A DNA stretch of 64,000 nt, taken from positions 1-64,000 of the forward strand of contig JAPLGM010000015.1 in NCBI GenBank assembly GCA_026390165.1, given 5' to 3'. The notes below the pieces were generated by a model that worked only from the letters and a program-made list of their open reading frames with translations, made no database searches and had not been told where the DNA came from. The position numbers and the translations under genes were made by a program. Of this stretch, positions 1-9,840 are shown one piece after another; position 1 is the first letter of the stretch; each line of letters opens with the position of its first letter. This stretch comes from Campylobacterales bacterium. Its GTDB lineage: Bacteria; Campylobacterota; Campylobacteria; Campylobacterales; Sulfurimonadaceae.

Positions 1-1
1 T

Positions 2-2410
2 ACCTTTGATGACTATGAAGTTGAACATGACTTTGCCACTATCGGCAGACGGATTATGCTTTTGAATGCAAGGCAGATTGAACAAGCCCGCGGAAAAGAG
101 CGGATTATCCTGTTGGCGATCGAGGACATTACAGAGCGTAGGGCGATAGAAGATGGACTCGCACATGTCAAAGAAGAAGCCGAAAAAGCAAATAGAGCAA
201 AATCAGAATTTATAGCCAATATGTCCCACGAGATACGAACACCGCTCAACGGAATTTTAGGGTTAACCGACTTGGTTTTAAAAACAAACCTTGATGAGAA
301 ACAAAGAGATTATCTCAAAAAAGCAAAAACTTCTTCAAAAGCACTGCTGCATATTATTAATGATATACTTGATTATTCTAAAATAGAAGCAGGAAAACTG
401 GATTTAGAGAATCGTGAATTTGAGCTTGAGAGTGTCATGATCAATATAAAAGATCTGTTTGAATATCAAGCAAATATAAAAGGGGTGTCGCTAAATATAG
501 AGGGGGATACCAAACTAACTCTTATTGGCGACGCACTTCGTTTGACTCAGATACTCACAAATATCGTAGGCAATGCCATTAAGTTTACCGAAAAAGGTTC
601 TATTGATATACGTGTTGAACTGATACATGAGGATGAAGAGTATAAAAAATTACGGTTCTCCATAAAAGATAGCGGTATGGGGATGAGTAAAGAAGTTCAA
701 GAGAGTCTCTTTCAAAAGTTTACTCAAGCAGACAGTTCAATAACACGCCAATATGGAGGAACCGGACTTGGTCTTGCTATATCGAAACATTTTGTTAAAA
801 TGATGAGCGGTGAAATTTGGGTTGAGAGCAAAGAGGGAGAGGGAAGCACATTTATATTTAATGTCACTTTTGAAAAAGTTACGGATAAAAAAAAGGAACC
901 ATTAATTGTAAAATTAAATGCCGATTTAATTAAAGGCTCACACATACTGCTAGTAGAAGATAATAAGATTAATCAAACCGTTGCCATGGGAATGTTAGAG
1001 AATTTAAATCTCACTGTTGAAGTCGCCAATAATGGTAAAGAAGCAGTTGAGATGATAGAATCTGGTAAAAAGTATGACTTAATACTTATGGATCTTCAGA
1101 TGCCAATCATGGATGGATTTAAAGCCAGTAAACAGATTAAAAAAATAGATAAAGATATTCCCATAGTTGCCCTCAGTGCTGCTGTCATGCAAGAAGATAT
1201 TATAAGAACAGACGAAGCTGAAATGTCTGCCCATTTGGCAAAACCAATAGATGAAGAGGAATTGGTTCGTACTCTGCTTCAATTTATAAAACCAAAAAAA
1301 AATAACGAAGAGGTTCTAAAAAAAGAGCTCAAAGCACTCTCCATTCAAAGTAGAACAAAGCACATTGATTTGGTTGCCGGCATAGAAGATTCTTCCACTC
1401 AAAACGACTATGCTGCGTCACTCTCTGGCAAACATGTTCTCCTTGCAGAAGACAATACAACCAATCAGATAGTAGCAGAAGGTTTCCTAGAACAGATGGG
1501 CATAAACGTAGATATAGCCAGCAACGGTCAAATTGCAGTGCAAATGGCTCAAAGCGGCGAATATGATCTGATCTTGATGGATTTGCAGATGCCTGTCATG
1601 GACGGCTTTGAAGCATCGAAAACACTAAGAAGTCAAGGATATAAAAAACCAATCATTGCCATGACTGCGGCGGTAATGCAAAGTGATAAAGACGCAAGCC
1701 TTAAAGCTGGAATGGATGCACACATTTCCAAACCGATCGATGAGGATCAGTTTGGCACAACATTGATGCGGTTCTTGGCACCACAAAGTAATAGCGAGAT
1801 CGCAATCAACAAGAAAATTTTAGCGCAACAAAAGTATGCCGATTTTAGCTATGAAGCGTTAAAAAACCATTTTTCAAACAATACAATAGTGATGGAAAAA
1901 GTGCTTAATGCCTTTGTGTATGACTTACAAAAGATGAGAACAGAACTCAAGAAAGCCCTTGAAAATAATGACAAAGATCGCCTTATTTTTTTGGCACATA
2001 CGCTGAAAGGAACCTCAGGTAATCTACAGGCAATCCGGTTGCATGAAGAGGCAAAAGAGTATGAAACCGCACTCAAATCATCCCAAGCGTATGACACACA
2101 AAAAATAATTGCTCTTTTAGATGAGACGCTCGCAAGGGCAGAAGAATATCTAAAACAGCAAGAGTCTTATATTAGCGCTTCAAAAAAGATTAATATCAAC
2201 GAACTAAGTACCTTGCTCTCTCAAATCGCCGTTGCTCTCAAAAACCACCGTCTTGTAAATGACACGCTTATGGAAGAGCTTTACATCAGCGGCGTAGAGG
2301 TAAAATTATATAAGCAAATTAAACAACAAATCGATGCTTTTGATTATGTTAAGGCAGAGAAAACATTGCATACGATAGTATCAAAATACGGAGCACATTA
2401 TGATGCATAA
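2..2410 (+). CDS. Hybrid sensor histidine kinase with two receiver domains and HPt (5'-truncated by window edge)
   Basis: Multi-step phosphorelay kinase. The reading frame is open to the first base and its first residues read as the end of a PAS/PAC domain, so the true start lies outside the window. Order: PAS end, coiled linker, HisKA ([10 protein letters not shown], His codon at 227), HATPase ([17 protein letters not shown]), receiver 1 (LILMDLQMP, Asp codon at 1091), receiver 2 (Asp codon at 1580), and a C-terminal HPt ([10 protein letters not shown], His codon at 1997). All phosphorylation residues are present. No membrane segment is visible, but the N-terminus is missing. It overlaps the next gene by 11 bases, so the REC-GGDEF protein is the likely output partner (inference). 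Confidence 0.93.
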   Translation, partial: TFDDYEVEHDFATIGRRIMLLNARQIEQARGKERIILLAIEDITERRAIEDGLAHVKEEAEKANRAKSEFIANMSHEIRTPLNGILGLTDLVLKTNLDEKQRDYLKKAKTSSKALLHIINDILDYSKIEAGKLDLENREFELESVMINIKDLFEYQANIKGVSLNIEGDTKLTLIGDALRLTQILTNIVGNAIKFTEKGSIDIRVELIHEDEEYKKLRFSIKDSGMGMSKEVQESLFQKFTQADSSITRQYGGTGLGLAISKHFVKMMSGEIWVESKEGEGSTFIFNVTFEKVTDKKKEPLIVKLNADLIKGSHILLVEDNKINQTVAMGMLENLNLTVEVANNGKEAVEMIESGKKYDLILMDLQMPIMDGFKASKQIKKIDKDIPIVALSAAVMQEDIIRTDEAEMSAHLAKPIDEEELVRTLLQFIKPKKNNEEVLKKELKALSIQSRTKHIDLVAGIEDSSTQNDYAASLSGKHVLLAEDNTTNQIVAEGFLEQMGINVDIASNGQIAVQMAQSGEYDLILMDLQMPVMDGFEASKTLRSQGYKKPIIAMTAAVMQSDKDASLKAGMDAHISKPIDEDQFGTTLMRFLAPQSNSEIAINKKILAQQKYADFSYEALKNHFSNNTIVMEKVLNAFVYDLQKMRTELKKALENNDKDRLIFLAHTLKGTSGNLQAIRLHEEAKEYETALKSSQAYDTQKIIALLDETLARAEEYLKQQESYISASKKININELSTLLSQIAVALKNHRLVNDTLMEELYISGVEVKLYKQIKQQIDAFDYVKAEKTLHTIVSKYGAHYDA

Positions 2411-3311
2411 CACCATTTTAATCGTCGATGACACTGCGGCAAATATCAGTATTTTGGCTAACATTCTCAAAGATGAGTACGATATCGCAGTTACCACTTC
2501 TGGAGCGGATGCTTTAAAGGTGGTCAAGCAGCAACATATCGATTTAATATTACTGGATGTAATGATGCCTCAAATGGATGGATTTGAGGTATGCAGACGC
2601 CTCAAAAATGATGAGATGACAAAAAATATTCCTATTATCTTTGTTACGGCGCTCAATAGTATTGATGACGAGGTAAAAGGGTTGGAATTGGGTGCTGTGG
2701 ATTTTATCACCAAACCTTTTGCTCCGATCATCATCAAAAAACGGGTGGAAACCCATATTAAACTTCATGAGTATTACACTCAGCTTGACGAACTCTCCCG
2801 ATTGGACGGACTCACCAATATACCTAATCGCAGGGAGTATGATAATATCATCAAGCAGGAGTTCAAACGAGCGCAAAGGAGTGGCCTGTCGCTCACTCTT
2901 TTGATGATGGATATTGACTACTTTAAGCGCTATAACGACACGTATGGACATGGAATGGGTGATGAGTGTCTTAAAAAGGTTGCTGCAGTATTTGCCGATG
3001 TCGTCAAACGAACCGGTGATATGGTCGCGCGATACGGAGGAGAAGAGTTCATAATAATCCTGCCACACACGGACACAAAAGGGGCTTCTCGTATCGCAGA
3101 TGAGATTCTAAATGAAGTAAGAGCTCTAAATATCCCTCATGAGCAATCTCTTGTTGCCAATATGGTCACATTAAGTATTGGTATTGCTGCAACTATCCCA
3201 AGCCAATCAGACAATTATCATAGCTTGGAAAAAAAAGCGGATGAGGCACTTTACCATGCAAAAGAATCGGGACGCAACCGATGGTGTATAGATGAAGAAG
3301 ATTGTGAATAA
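2400..3311 (+). CDS. Response regulator diguanylate cyclase (REC-GGDEF)
   Basis: Makes cyclic di-GMP when its receiver is phosphorylated. The receiver domain occupies about residues 4-120, with phospho-acceptor Asp in [14 protein letters not shown] and the conserved Lys in FITKPF. The GGDEF domain follows from about residue 135, with active-site GGEEF near residue 213. An RTGD motif five residues before it matches the RxxD inhibitory I-site, so product feedback is expected. The start overlaps the end of the upstream kinase (ATG at 2400 or 2403), which implies translational coupling and a kinase-cyclase pair. No DNA-binding domain is present. Confidence 0.93.
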   Translation: MMHNTILIVDDTAANISILANILKDEYDIAVTTSGADALKVVKQQHIDLILLDVMMPQMDGFEVCRRLKNDEMTKNIPIIFVTALNSIDDEVKGLELGAVDFITKPFAPIIIKKRVETHIKLHEYYTQLDELSRLDGLTNIPNRREYDNIIKQEFKRAQRSGLSLTLLMMDIDYFKRYNDTYGHGMGDECLKKVAAVFADVVKRTGDMVARYGGEEFIIILPHTDTKGASRIADEILNEVRALNIPHEQSLVANMVTLSIGIAATIPSQSDNYHSLEKKADEALYHAKESGRNRWCIDEEDCE

Positions 3312-3324
3312 TAGAGGAGAAAAA

Positions 3325-3975
3325 ATGGAAAAAATAATACTGTTTGATTTAGATGGGACGTTGATTGATTCGACAGAGGCGATTTTGGAGAGTTTTTATC
3401 ACTCGCTGAAGATGCATGGTGAAGTTAGTGATATAACGGAAGAGATGATAACTTCACAGATTGGGCATCCTTTGCAAACGATGTTTGCTGGGGTTGGGAT
3501 AGTTGAAGAGAATATTGAGGCGCATGTGGCTACGTATAAACTCCATTATCGTGAAATTTCACGCTTCAAAACATTTATGCTCCCCTACGCGATAGAGGCA
3601 ATAAAAGAGGCATCACAATTTGCACGGTTGGGAATTGTTACGACCAAAACAGGACACTATTCGCGTGAATTAATGGAGCATTTTGAGTTGATGCACTATT
3701 TTGAGGTACTTATCGGTTTTGAAAATGTTACGAATACAAAACCCCATCCAGAACCTATTTTGACGGCGTTAGAACAGATGAACTCAGGAACACAAAACGT
3801 ATGGATGATTGGTGATACGAGCTTAGATTTGGAGGCGTCGGTGCGTGCTGGAGTGGAAGGGGTAGGAGTTTTGAGTGGTTATCATACGGCAGAACAACTG
3901 TCACCATTTGCATTTACTATTCACAATAATGCCCTTGAAGCGGTTCGTCATATTGAAAAAGAGCGGTTAAAGTAA
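3325..3975 (+). CDS. HAD-family hydrolase, phosphoglycolate-phosphatase-like
   Basis: Haloacid dehalogenase superfamily phosphatase of 216 residues. Motif I DLDGTLIDS lies at about residues 8-16 with both catalytic Asp residues. Motif II is in the GIVTTKTG segment, the motif III Lys is in NTKPHPEP, and motif IV reads MIGDTSLDLEA. A helical cap sits between motifs I and II as in Gph/PGMB-type enzymes. An in-frame ATG at 3292 exists, but AGAGGAG about six bases before the ATG at 3325 decides for the later start, just after the upstream gene. The substrate cannot be read from the sequence; phosphoglycolate or another small phosphoester is likely. Confidence 0.85.
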   Translation: MEKIILFDLDGTLIDSTEAILESFYHSLKMHGEVSDITEEMITSQIGHPLQTMFAGVGIVEENIEAHVATYKLHYREISRFKTFMLPYAIEAIKEASQFARLGIVTTKTGHYSRELMEHFELMHYFEVLIGFENVTNTKPHPEPILTALEQMNSGTQNVWMIGDTSLDLEASVRAGVEGVGVLSGYHTAEQLSPFAFTIHNNALEAVRHIEKERLK

Positions 3976-4092
3976 CATTTACCCCTATGCTTTGGACACT
4001 ATCAAAAATGGAAAGCTACATTTAAGAGCAAGTTTCCTAAAATACAGCCACTGATAATGCAAGCTTAAAAATTTAAGTCAGAGGGAGAAGCC

Positions 4093-4650
4093 ATGCTCGA
4101 AATTCGATGGCATAGTCGCGCCGGTCAAGGTGCTGTAACAGGTGCAAAAGGTTTAGCGGATGTTGTATCCACTACGGGTAAGCATGTTCAAGCGTTTGCG
4201 TTTTACGGTTCAGCCAAACGGGGTGCTGCAATGACAGCGTACAATCGTGTTGATGATAAAGTAATTATGAATCACGAGAAATTTATGGCTCCAGATTACG
4301 TTCTTGTTATTGATCCTGCATTGGTGTATGTAGCCGATTTTACGGCATTTGAAAAGCCTGATACTGTTTATATTATTACTACCCATCTTACAACCGAAGA
4401 GCTTATTGCCTCTCAGCCGAAGCTTGAGGGTAAAAAAGTACACACCGTTGATTGTATTAAAATTTCGCAAGAGACAATCGGAAAAGCGATCCCTAATACA
4501 CCAATGCTCGGTGCATTGATGAAGGTCTCGGGAATGTATGAAATGGACTTTTTCAAAGAGAATATGATTCGTGTATTGAAAAAATTACCACAAAAAATAA
4601 TTGATGCCAACATGATCGCGATTCAACGCGCTTATGATGAAGTAAAGTAA
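4093..4650 (+). CDS. porG: Pyruvate:ferredoxin oxidoreductase, gamma subunit
   Basis: First gene of a four-gene operon for the four-subunit pyruvate:ferredoxin (or flavodoxin) oxidoreductase, which interconverts pyruvate and acetyl-CoA plus CO2 in the cytoplasm. The 185-residue protein starts with the typical gamma-subunit glycine loop WHSRAGQGAVTGAKGLA and contains the FAFYGSAKRGAAMTAY segment. AGAGGGAGAAG precedes the ATG. In Helicobacter the gamma, delta, alpha, beta order is the same. In an autotroph using the reductive TCA cycle the enzyme would run towards pyruvate synthesis; that direction is inference. Confidence 0.95.
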   Translation: MLEIRWHSRAGQGAVTGAKGLADVVSTTGKHVQAFAFYGSAKRGAAMTAYNRVDDKVIMNHEKFMAPDYVLVIDPALVYVADFTAFEKPDTVYIITTHLTTEELIASQPKLEGKKVHTVDCIKISQETIGKAIPNTPMLGALMKVSGMYEMDFFKENMIRVLKKLPQKIIDANMIAIQRAYDEVK

Positions 4651-4660
4651 GGAGCCTAGA

Positions 4661-5077
4661 ATGGAAAAAGCAGGATGGGATGGATTTGAAATCGGTGCAA
4701 TGCTTCGGACATTTGATGGGGCGATACAAAATATTGCAACGACATTGCCAGAAGACAGAGCCTATTCTCAATCAAGTTCGTTTACGGCAAGTGTAGCCGA
4801 CTGGCGTATTGAAAAACCGTTATTTAACAAAGACTATTGTATTGATTGCCAATTTTGTTGGGTTTTTTGTCCCGATATGTCAATCATTTCTCGTGATAAA
4901 AAGATGATTGGAATTGATTTTGATCATTGTAAAGGATGTGGAATTTGTGTGGAAGTATGTCCGACAAATCCAAAATCACTTTTGATGTTTCCTGAACAAA
5001 AAGATGAAGAGAGTGCGCTCGTTGAGTGGCCTAAAAAAGTGAAAAAAGAAAAAGAAGATGAAGTAGGGGAAGAATAA
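4661..5077 (+). CDS. porD: Pyruvate:ferredoxin oxidoreductase, delta (ferredoxin) subunit
   Basis: Small iron-sulfur subunit of 138 residues that carries electrons between the catalytic subunits and external ferredoxin or flavodoxin. Two classical cluster motifs are visible, CIDCQFCWVFCP and CKGCGICVEVCP, giving two [4Fe-4S] clusters. The N-terminal 60 residues form the extension usual in Campylobacterota PorD, and the C-terminus is a charged Lys/Glu tail. AAGGAG precedes the ATG. The stop overlaps the porA start by one base (TAATG). Confidence 0.95.
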   Translation: MEKAGWDGFEIGAMLRTFDGAIQNIATTLPEDRAYSQSSSFTASVADWRIEKPLFNKDYCIDCQFCWVFCPDMSIISRDKKMIGIDFDHCKGCGICVEVCPTNPKSLLMFPEQKDEESALVEWPKKVKKEKEDEVGEE

Positions 5078-6297
5078 TGGCTGATACTATGGAATTACGA
5101 GACATCGAAGTCTGGGATGGAAATATGGCAGCAGCGCAAGCGCTTCGCCAAGTGCAGGTAGATGTTGTAGCGGCATATCCGATTACTCCATCAACCCCTA
5201 TCGTTGAAGGGTATGCGACCTATAAAGCCAACGGCTATGTCGATGGTGAGTTTGTTATGGTTGAATCGGAACATGCGGCGATGTCTGGCTGTATCGGTGC
5301 AGCAGCAGCAGGCGGGCGTGTGGCAACGGCTACTTCGTCTCAAGGTTTTGCATTGATGGTTGAAACATTGTATTCAGCATCAGGAATGCGATTGCCAATT
5401 ATTCTTAACGTTGTTAACCGTGCTATTGGTGCGCCGTTGAATGTAAATGGGGATCACTCTGATATGTATATGGGGCGTGACAGCGGATGGATTCAACTCG
5501 ATGCATATAACCCTCAGCACGCGTACGATTTGAACTTTATTGCGTTCAAAGTTGCAGAAGATCACGATGTTCGTCTCCCAGCTATGGTTCACCAAGATGG
5601 ATTTATGACATCACATACCGCGCAAGGCGTTCACACGTTAACAGATGAAGCAGCGTATGGTTTTGTTGGTGAATTTCAACCGATGAATGATATGCTTGAT
5701 CTCGATCATCCCGTAACGCACGGAGTTCAAACGGAAGAAGATTGGCATTTTGAGCACAAAGCACGCCAACAACATGCTTTGATGACAGCCGTTATTCCAA
5801 AAATTGAAGCAGCATTCGCTGAATTCGAAAAATTGAGTGGACGTAAATACAACCTTGTTGAAACACACCAAATGGAAGACGCTGAAATGGCCGTTATTTG
5901 TATGGGTACATCGGTTGAAACAGCAATGGAAGTGGTTGATGAATTACGTGCTCAAGGGATCAAAGCGGGCGTTGTCGGAATCCGTGTTTTCCGTCCTTGG
6001 CCGTTAGAGCAATTAGCTGAAGTTCTTAAGAATGTAAAAGCAATCGGCACTTTGGATCGTTCAAGTCCTCACGGTACAGTGGGTATGCTTTACAATGAAA
6101 TCGCTGGAACGTTATTTAACTGCGATACGAAAGCGGTATTGAATAACTATATTTATGGTTTGGGTGGACGTGATTTAACCAAAGCACATGTAGTAGGGAT
6201 CTTCAATGATTTGAAAGCAAATGTGGATGCAGGAAAACTTACAACACCATTGCAGCAGTACATCGGTCTTCGTGGACCGAAGCTCTCGTTTTTCTAA
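5077..6297 (+). CDS. porA: Pyruvate:ferredoxin oxidoreductase, alpha subunit
   Basis: Alpha subunit of 406 residues carrying the pyrimidine-binding and transketolase C-terminal domains of the enzyme. Recognisable segments are AAYPITPSTPIVE near residue 30, VESEHAAMSG near residue 67 and the C-terminal region with VGIRVFRPWP that packs on the CoA-binding side. Length is normal for the family. It is one base overlapped with porD and nine bases from porB, so all four subunits are translated from one transcript. Confidence 0.95.
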   Translation: MADTMELRDIEVWDGNMAAAQALRQVQVDVVAAYPITPSTPIVEGYATYKANGYVDGEFVMVESEHAAMSGCIGAAAAGGRVATATSSQGFALMVETLYSASGMRLPIILNVVNRAIGAPLNVNGDHSDMYMGRDSGWIQLDAYNPQHAYDLNFIAFKVAEDHDVRLPAMVHQDGFMTSHTAQGVHTLTDEAAYGFVGEFQPMNDMLDLDHPVTHGVQTEEDWHFEHKARQQHALMTAVIPKIEAAFAEFEKLSGRKYNLVETHQMEDAEMAVICMGTSVETAMEVVDELRAQGIKAGVVGIRVFRPWPLEQLAEVLKNVKAIGTLDRSSPHGTVGMLYNEIAGTLFNCDTKAVLNNYIYGLGGRDLTKAHVVGIFNDLKANVDAGKLTTPLQQYIGLRGPKLSFF

Positions 6298-6306
6298 GGA
6301 GTCAAT

Positions 6307-7263
6307 ATGTCAGAAATTAAGAAAATTAAAAATCTAAAAGAGTTTTCAACCTCGGCAGATCGTTTTGAGGGTGCTAACCTTTTGTGCCCAGGATGTGCTC
6401 ACTCGATTATTGTACGTGAAGTTTTGAATGCTACGAATGATGATCTTATTCTTGCGGCATCAACGGGTTGTTTAGAAGTATGTACCGCCGTTTATCCGTA
6501 TACCTCATGGGATGCTTCATGGATTCATATCGGTTTTGAAAATGGTTCAACTGCCGTTGCAGGAGCTGAAGCGATGTACAAAGCGCTTAAAACCAAAGGT
6601 CGTCTAAAACAACCTGATCGTGTCCCTAAATTCGTCGCATTCGGCGGAGATGGTGCGACATACGACATCGGGTTCCAATGGATTTCTGGATGTTTTGAGC
6701 GTGGGCATAACATGATGTATGTGTGTTTGGATAATGAAGTGTATGCAAACACAGGTGGACAACGCTCAAGTTCAACTCCAATTGGAGCATCGGCTACGAC
6801 GACTCCTGCGGGAAGTGTCAGTTACGGTGAAAAGAAAAATAAAAAAGACATGGTTGCTATTATGGCAGCACATGGTGCTCCGTATGTTGCGCAAGTGGCT
6901 CCAAACAAATGGAAAGACATGGTAGCTAAAATCCAAAAAGGGTTCGCAGCAGAGGGTCCAGTGTTTATCAATGCTATGTCAGCATGTACGACAGAGTGGA
7001 AATTTGCTCCAGAAGATACGATTGCCATTTCTGATTTGGCAACGGATTCGTTGGTTTTTCCATTGTATGAGATCATCAATGGTACAGAGCTTAACATCAC
7101 CTATCGTCCGAAAAATATTATCCCAGTTCGTGATTATCTCGGTGCTCAAGGGCGTTTCAAACACTTGTTCAAAAAAGAGTATTCCTATCTTATCGATGAG
7201 TGGCAAACACGTGTCGATGCAAAATGGGAACAGCTCCAACGTCGTGAAGAAGCACGCGTATAA
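6307..7263 (+). CDS. porB: Pyruvate:ferredoxin oxidoreductase, beta (TPP-binding) subunit
   Basis: Catalytic beta subunit of 318 residues. The thiamine diphosphate/Mg site shows as GGDGATYDIG followed by DNEVYANTGGQRSSSTP. Cysteines for the proximal [4Fe-4S] cluster are in LCPGCAHS, STGCLEVCTAVYPYTSW and a later ACTTEW. AAGGAG stands directly before the ATG. It is the last gene of porGDAB and is followed within ten bases by a strong hairpin terminator. Confidence 0.95.
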   Translation: MSEIKKIKNLKEFSTSADRFEGANLLCPGCAHSIIVREVLNATNDDLILAASTGCLEVCTAVYPYTSWDASWIHIGFENGSTAVAGAEAMYKALKTKGRLKQPDRVPKFVAFGGDGATYDIGFQWISGCFERGHNMMYVCLDNEVYANTGGQRSSSTPIGASATTTPAGSVSYGEKKNKKDMVAIMAAHGAPYVAQVAPNKWKDMVAKIQKGFAAEGPVFINAMSACTTEWKFAPEDTIAISDLATDSLVFPLYEIINGTELNITYRPKNIIPVRDYLGAQGRFKHLFKKEYSYLIDEWQTRVDAKWEQLQRREEARV

Positions 7264-7271
7264 TCTCTTTC

Positions 7272-7295
7272 ATCCCCTTCGGGGATATTTTCTTC
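7272..7295 (+). terminator. Intrinsic terminator after porGDAB
   Basis: Perfect hairpin ATCCCC-TTC-GGGGAT followed by ATTTTCTTCTTT, ten bases after the porB stop. The UUCG-type tight loop and T-rich tail are classical for a Rho-independent terminator. Confidence 0.85.
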
Positions 7296-7489
7296 TTTCC
7301 CTTTTCTAATTGGGAACAATAATCTTTAAAATAGTCTGCGTGACCATTTTTCTAACTGATTCTCAAGATTAGCTAGAAGATTAAAATATTTTGCATGGAC
7401 TGCTCTTATCATAACCTACCTCAATTCAAAAAATGTATATTACTTATAAGCAAATATCATTCCACCCTCTGATTGTGCGTACTATTGAG

Positions 7490-9706
7490 TTAATCGAGTA
7501 AGGAGTCCCTTATTTCGAGAAATTGATCAAGATGGTTGAAGAAAATATCAATCAGCTCTGGATCGAAATGTTTCCCCCTCTCTTTTTGGAAGAGTTCAAG
7601 TATCTCTTCGAGTGGCCATGCTTTTTTGTAAATACGGTCATGCCCCAAGGCATCAAATACATCAGCAATGGCGGTAATACGACCAAAAATATGGATATCC
7701 CCCCCTTTTGTCTGATTGGGGTAGCCACTGCCATCCCATTTTTCATGATGGGTTGAGGCGACGAGGGCGGAAGTTTTGAGAATAGGGCGATCGGAATGGT
7801 TGAGCATCTCAAATCCCAGCTGAGCGTGTGTTTTCATAATTTCAAACTCTTCAAAAGTGAGTTTTCCCGGTTTATTCAAAATACTGTCAGGGATAGCGAC
7901 TTTGCCAATATCGTGCATCGGTGAAGCCTGCTTGAGCAGTGAAGCTTCTTCTTCACTTAATCCGATCAGCTTCGCGAGGAGATAGGAGTATTCGGCGACT
8001 CGTTTGACGTGCAGCCCTGTCTCTTTGGATCGGGTTTCTCCGATTGCCCCCATGGTAAAAACGACTTCCCTTTGTGTATTGACAATCTCTTCATTGAGGG
8101 AAATAATTTCGGTAATATCGTGCATTATCTGTAAATGTTCAACTAGCTCACCTTGAATATTAATGATGGGATAAAAAAGAGTGTTAACAATGTACTCTTG
8201 CCCATTTTTAGCGATATTGGTCATAACTTTGCGTACCTTTGAGCAAGCATTGTCAGATTTATGTTTTTCATGACTCATTGCCTTGCAATCCATCCCCACT
8301 AGCTCTTCTAGTGTGTATCCGCTTAAGTTACAAAATTTATCATTGGCATATTGGATAATATTGTGTGTATCCGTTTTCAAAATTGCTGTTGTCGAGTTGA
8401 TTGCATCTTCGTATTGGGTCATATAATGAAGATTCTCTTCTAAGCTTTTATTGGTCGTATCAAGCTCATGTTTTAAAAGCTGTTTGAACTCCTCTAGCTC
8501 ATCACTTGTTTTGGAAATAAGGGTCGTTAATGCTTTTAGGGTGACTTTGCTTTTCTCCTTACTCCTAGCATGAGAGACAAAATTTACTTTTTCATTCGGA
8601 ATAGTTTCATTCAGGGTGACAAAGGTTGTTGTGATATTAAGAAGGTTATTGTGGCACCCTTCTCGATTATGAAAGAACTCGCCATAGGTGATAAATCCTG
8701 ATGTGGGGCCGATTTGATTGATGTAGCTTAGCTCTTCATTCAGAAAATCGCCAAGTATCTGGCGTCTTGCCGCGCAACTGTAGATATAGATTGCTTTATT
8801 CTTGTGAGGGAATTGATGCGAGAGGATCTCTTTATTCTGATTTTCAATATGTTCAATATTTAGGTGACCAAATCGTACAAAAATCCCCTCTGGTATATCT
8901 CCTGCAAACGACATGAAACCGAGCTCTTTGTTAACCGCGACAGGTGATCTGGCAATTTCAACGCCACCAATATTAAAAATAAGGGGAAACTCAATTCCGT
9001 ATTCGAGAATATTATCAGCAATATCTTTTCCAAGATAGTGGGTATAAATATCGAGGGGGCTTTTATGGTCGATTTCAAATACTTCCCCACCTTGTGATTT
9101 AGTCACCAACATCTCCTGACCGATGGATTGACAATTAAGAAGGTATTTGGTGGAGATACGGAGTTGATGTGAATTGATAGCGGCAAAAACGATGTCGCAA
9201 TCCTCTTCTTCTTTGGAAAAAACAACACATCGTTGGAAATAGTAATCATCACCAGCATTGCCCCCTACTATGACAATATGGGGATATAGATTGGTTAATT
9301 TTTGGAGTAATTGTGCTGAGTTAAAGCGAAATGTATTGGCAAAAATAACGAGTAATTTTGTTGTATCATTGATTAGATTTACGGAAAGTTTTTCTATGAG
9401 GGTATCAATAGAGGTATTGGTATAGCCGACACAAGAAACCTTGGATGCCTCAAATACCGAACAAGAGATAAGAATAGTATCGTCGATCATTTCTCCATCA
9501 CTAATTGTGCCTGCGGTAGAGGTGGCAATGAGGGAACAATCGGGAAGGAGAGAAAGAATTTCGGATCGGACTTGATAAAGCTTCTCATCCTTTTGATTGG
9601 AGAAAAAGATTTGAATCAAGATAGAGGGATAGGTTTTCAGTCTATGAGAATCTATCCAATTAGAGAGGGAGCGTAAATTGTGATAAGTATGGTTTAGCAA
9701 CTTCAT
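7490..9706 (-). CDS. FIST-PAS-HD-GYP sensor, putative c-di-GMP phosphodiesterase
   Basis: Soluble signalling protein of 738 residues. FIST_N and FIST_C domains fill about residues 20-380 (FIST is a proposed small-ligand, possibly amino-acid, sensor). A PAS domain lies near 430-540 (NLSGYTLEELVG) and an HD-GYP domain near 555-730 with HDIGKVAIPD, THHEKWDGSGYP and ADVFDALGHDR, all key metal residues present. It should hydrolyse c-di-GMP under control of ligand and PAS signals. An upstream in-frame ATG at 9724 exists, but AGGGGA six bases before the ATG at 9706 favours that start. It stands alone between convergent porB and divergent lsrK-like genes. Confidence 0.88.
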   Translation of the reverse strand: MKLLNHTYHNLRSLSNWIDSHRLKTYPSILIQIFFSNQKDEKLYQVRSEILSLLPDCSLIATSTAGTISDGEMIDDTILISCSVFEASKVSCVGYTNTSIDTLIEKLSVNLINDTTKLLVIFANTFRFNSAQLLQKLTNLYPHIVIVGGNAGDDYYFQRCVVFSKEEEDCDIVFAAINSHQLRISTKYLLNCQSIGQEMLVTKSQGGEVFEIDHKSPLDIYTHYLGKDIADNILEYGIEFPLIFNIGGVEIARSPVAVNKELGFMSFAGDIPEGIFVRFGHLNIEHIENQNKEILSHQFPHKNKAIYIYSCAARRQILGDFLNEELSYINQIGPTSGFITYGEFFHNREGCHNNLLNITTTFVTLNETIPNEKVNFVSHARSKEKSKVTLKALTTLISKTSDELEEFKQLLKHELDTTNKSLEENLHYMTQYEDAINSTTAILKTDTHNIIQYANDKFCNLSGYTLEELVGMDCKAMSHEKHKSDNACSKVRKVMTNIAKNGQEYIVNTLFYPIINIQGELVEHLQIMHDITEIISLNEEIVNTQREVVFTMGAIGETRSKETGLHVKRVAEYSYLLAKLIGLSEEEASLLKQASPMHDIGKVAIPDSILNKPGKLTFEEFEIMKTHAQLGFEMLNHSDRPILKTSALVASTHHEKWDGSGYPNQTKGGDIHIFGRITAIADVFDALGHDRIYKKAWPLEEILELFQKERGKHFDPELIDIFFNHLDQFLEIRDSLLD

Positions 9707-9840
9707 CCAATTTCCCCTAACCATTTTAATGGGCGAATTTTAACATATAATTCACTATTATTACCCAAGATGAATACGACCGTAACGTGAGTGATCCAAA
9801 TGATTTACGCTACACTTATTAAAAATTACAGGGGAATACA

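Noticed and set aside
2550-3068. 172-codon reverse frame inside the REC-GGDEF gene
   Set aside because: It lies wholly within a gene with full domain motifs on the other strand; its product has no recognisable fold.
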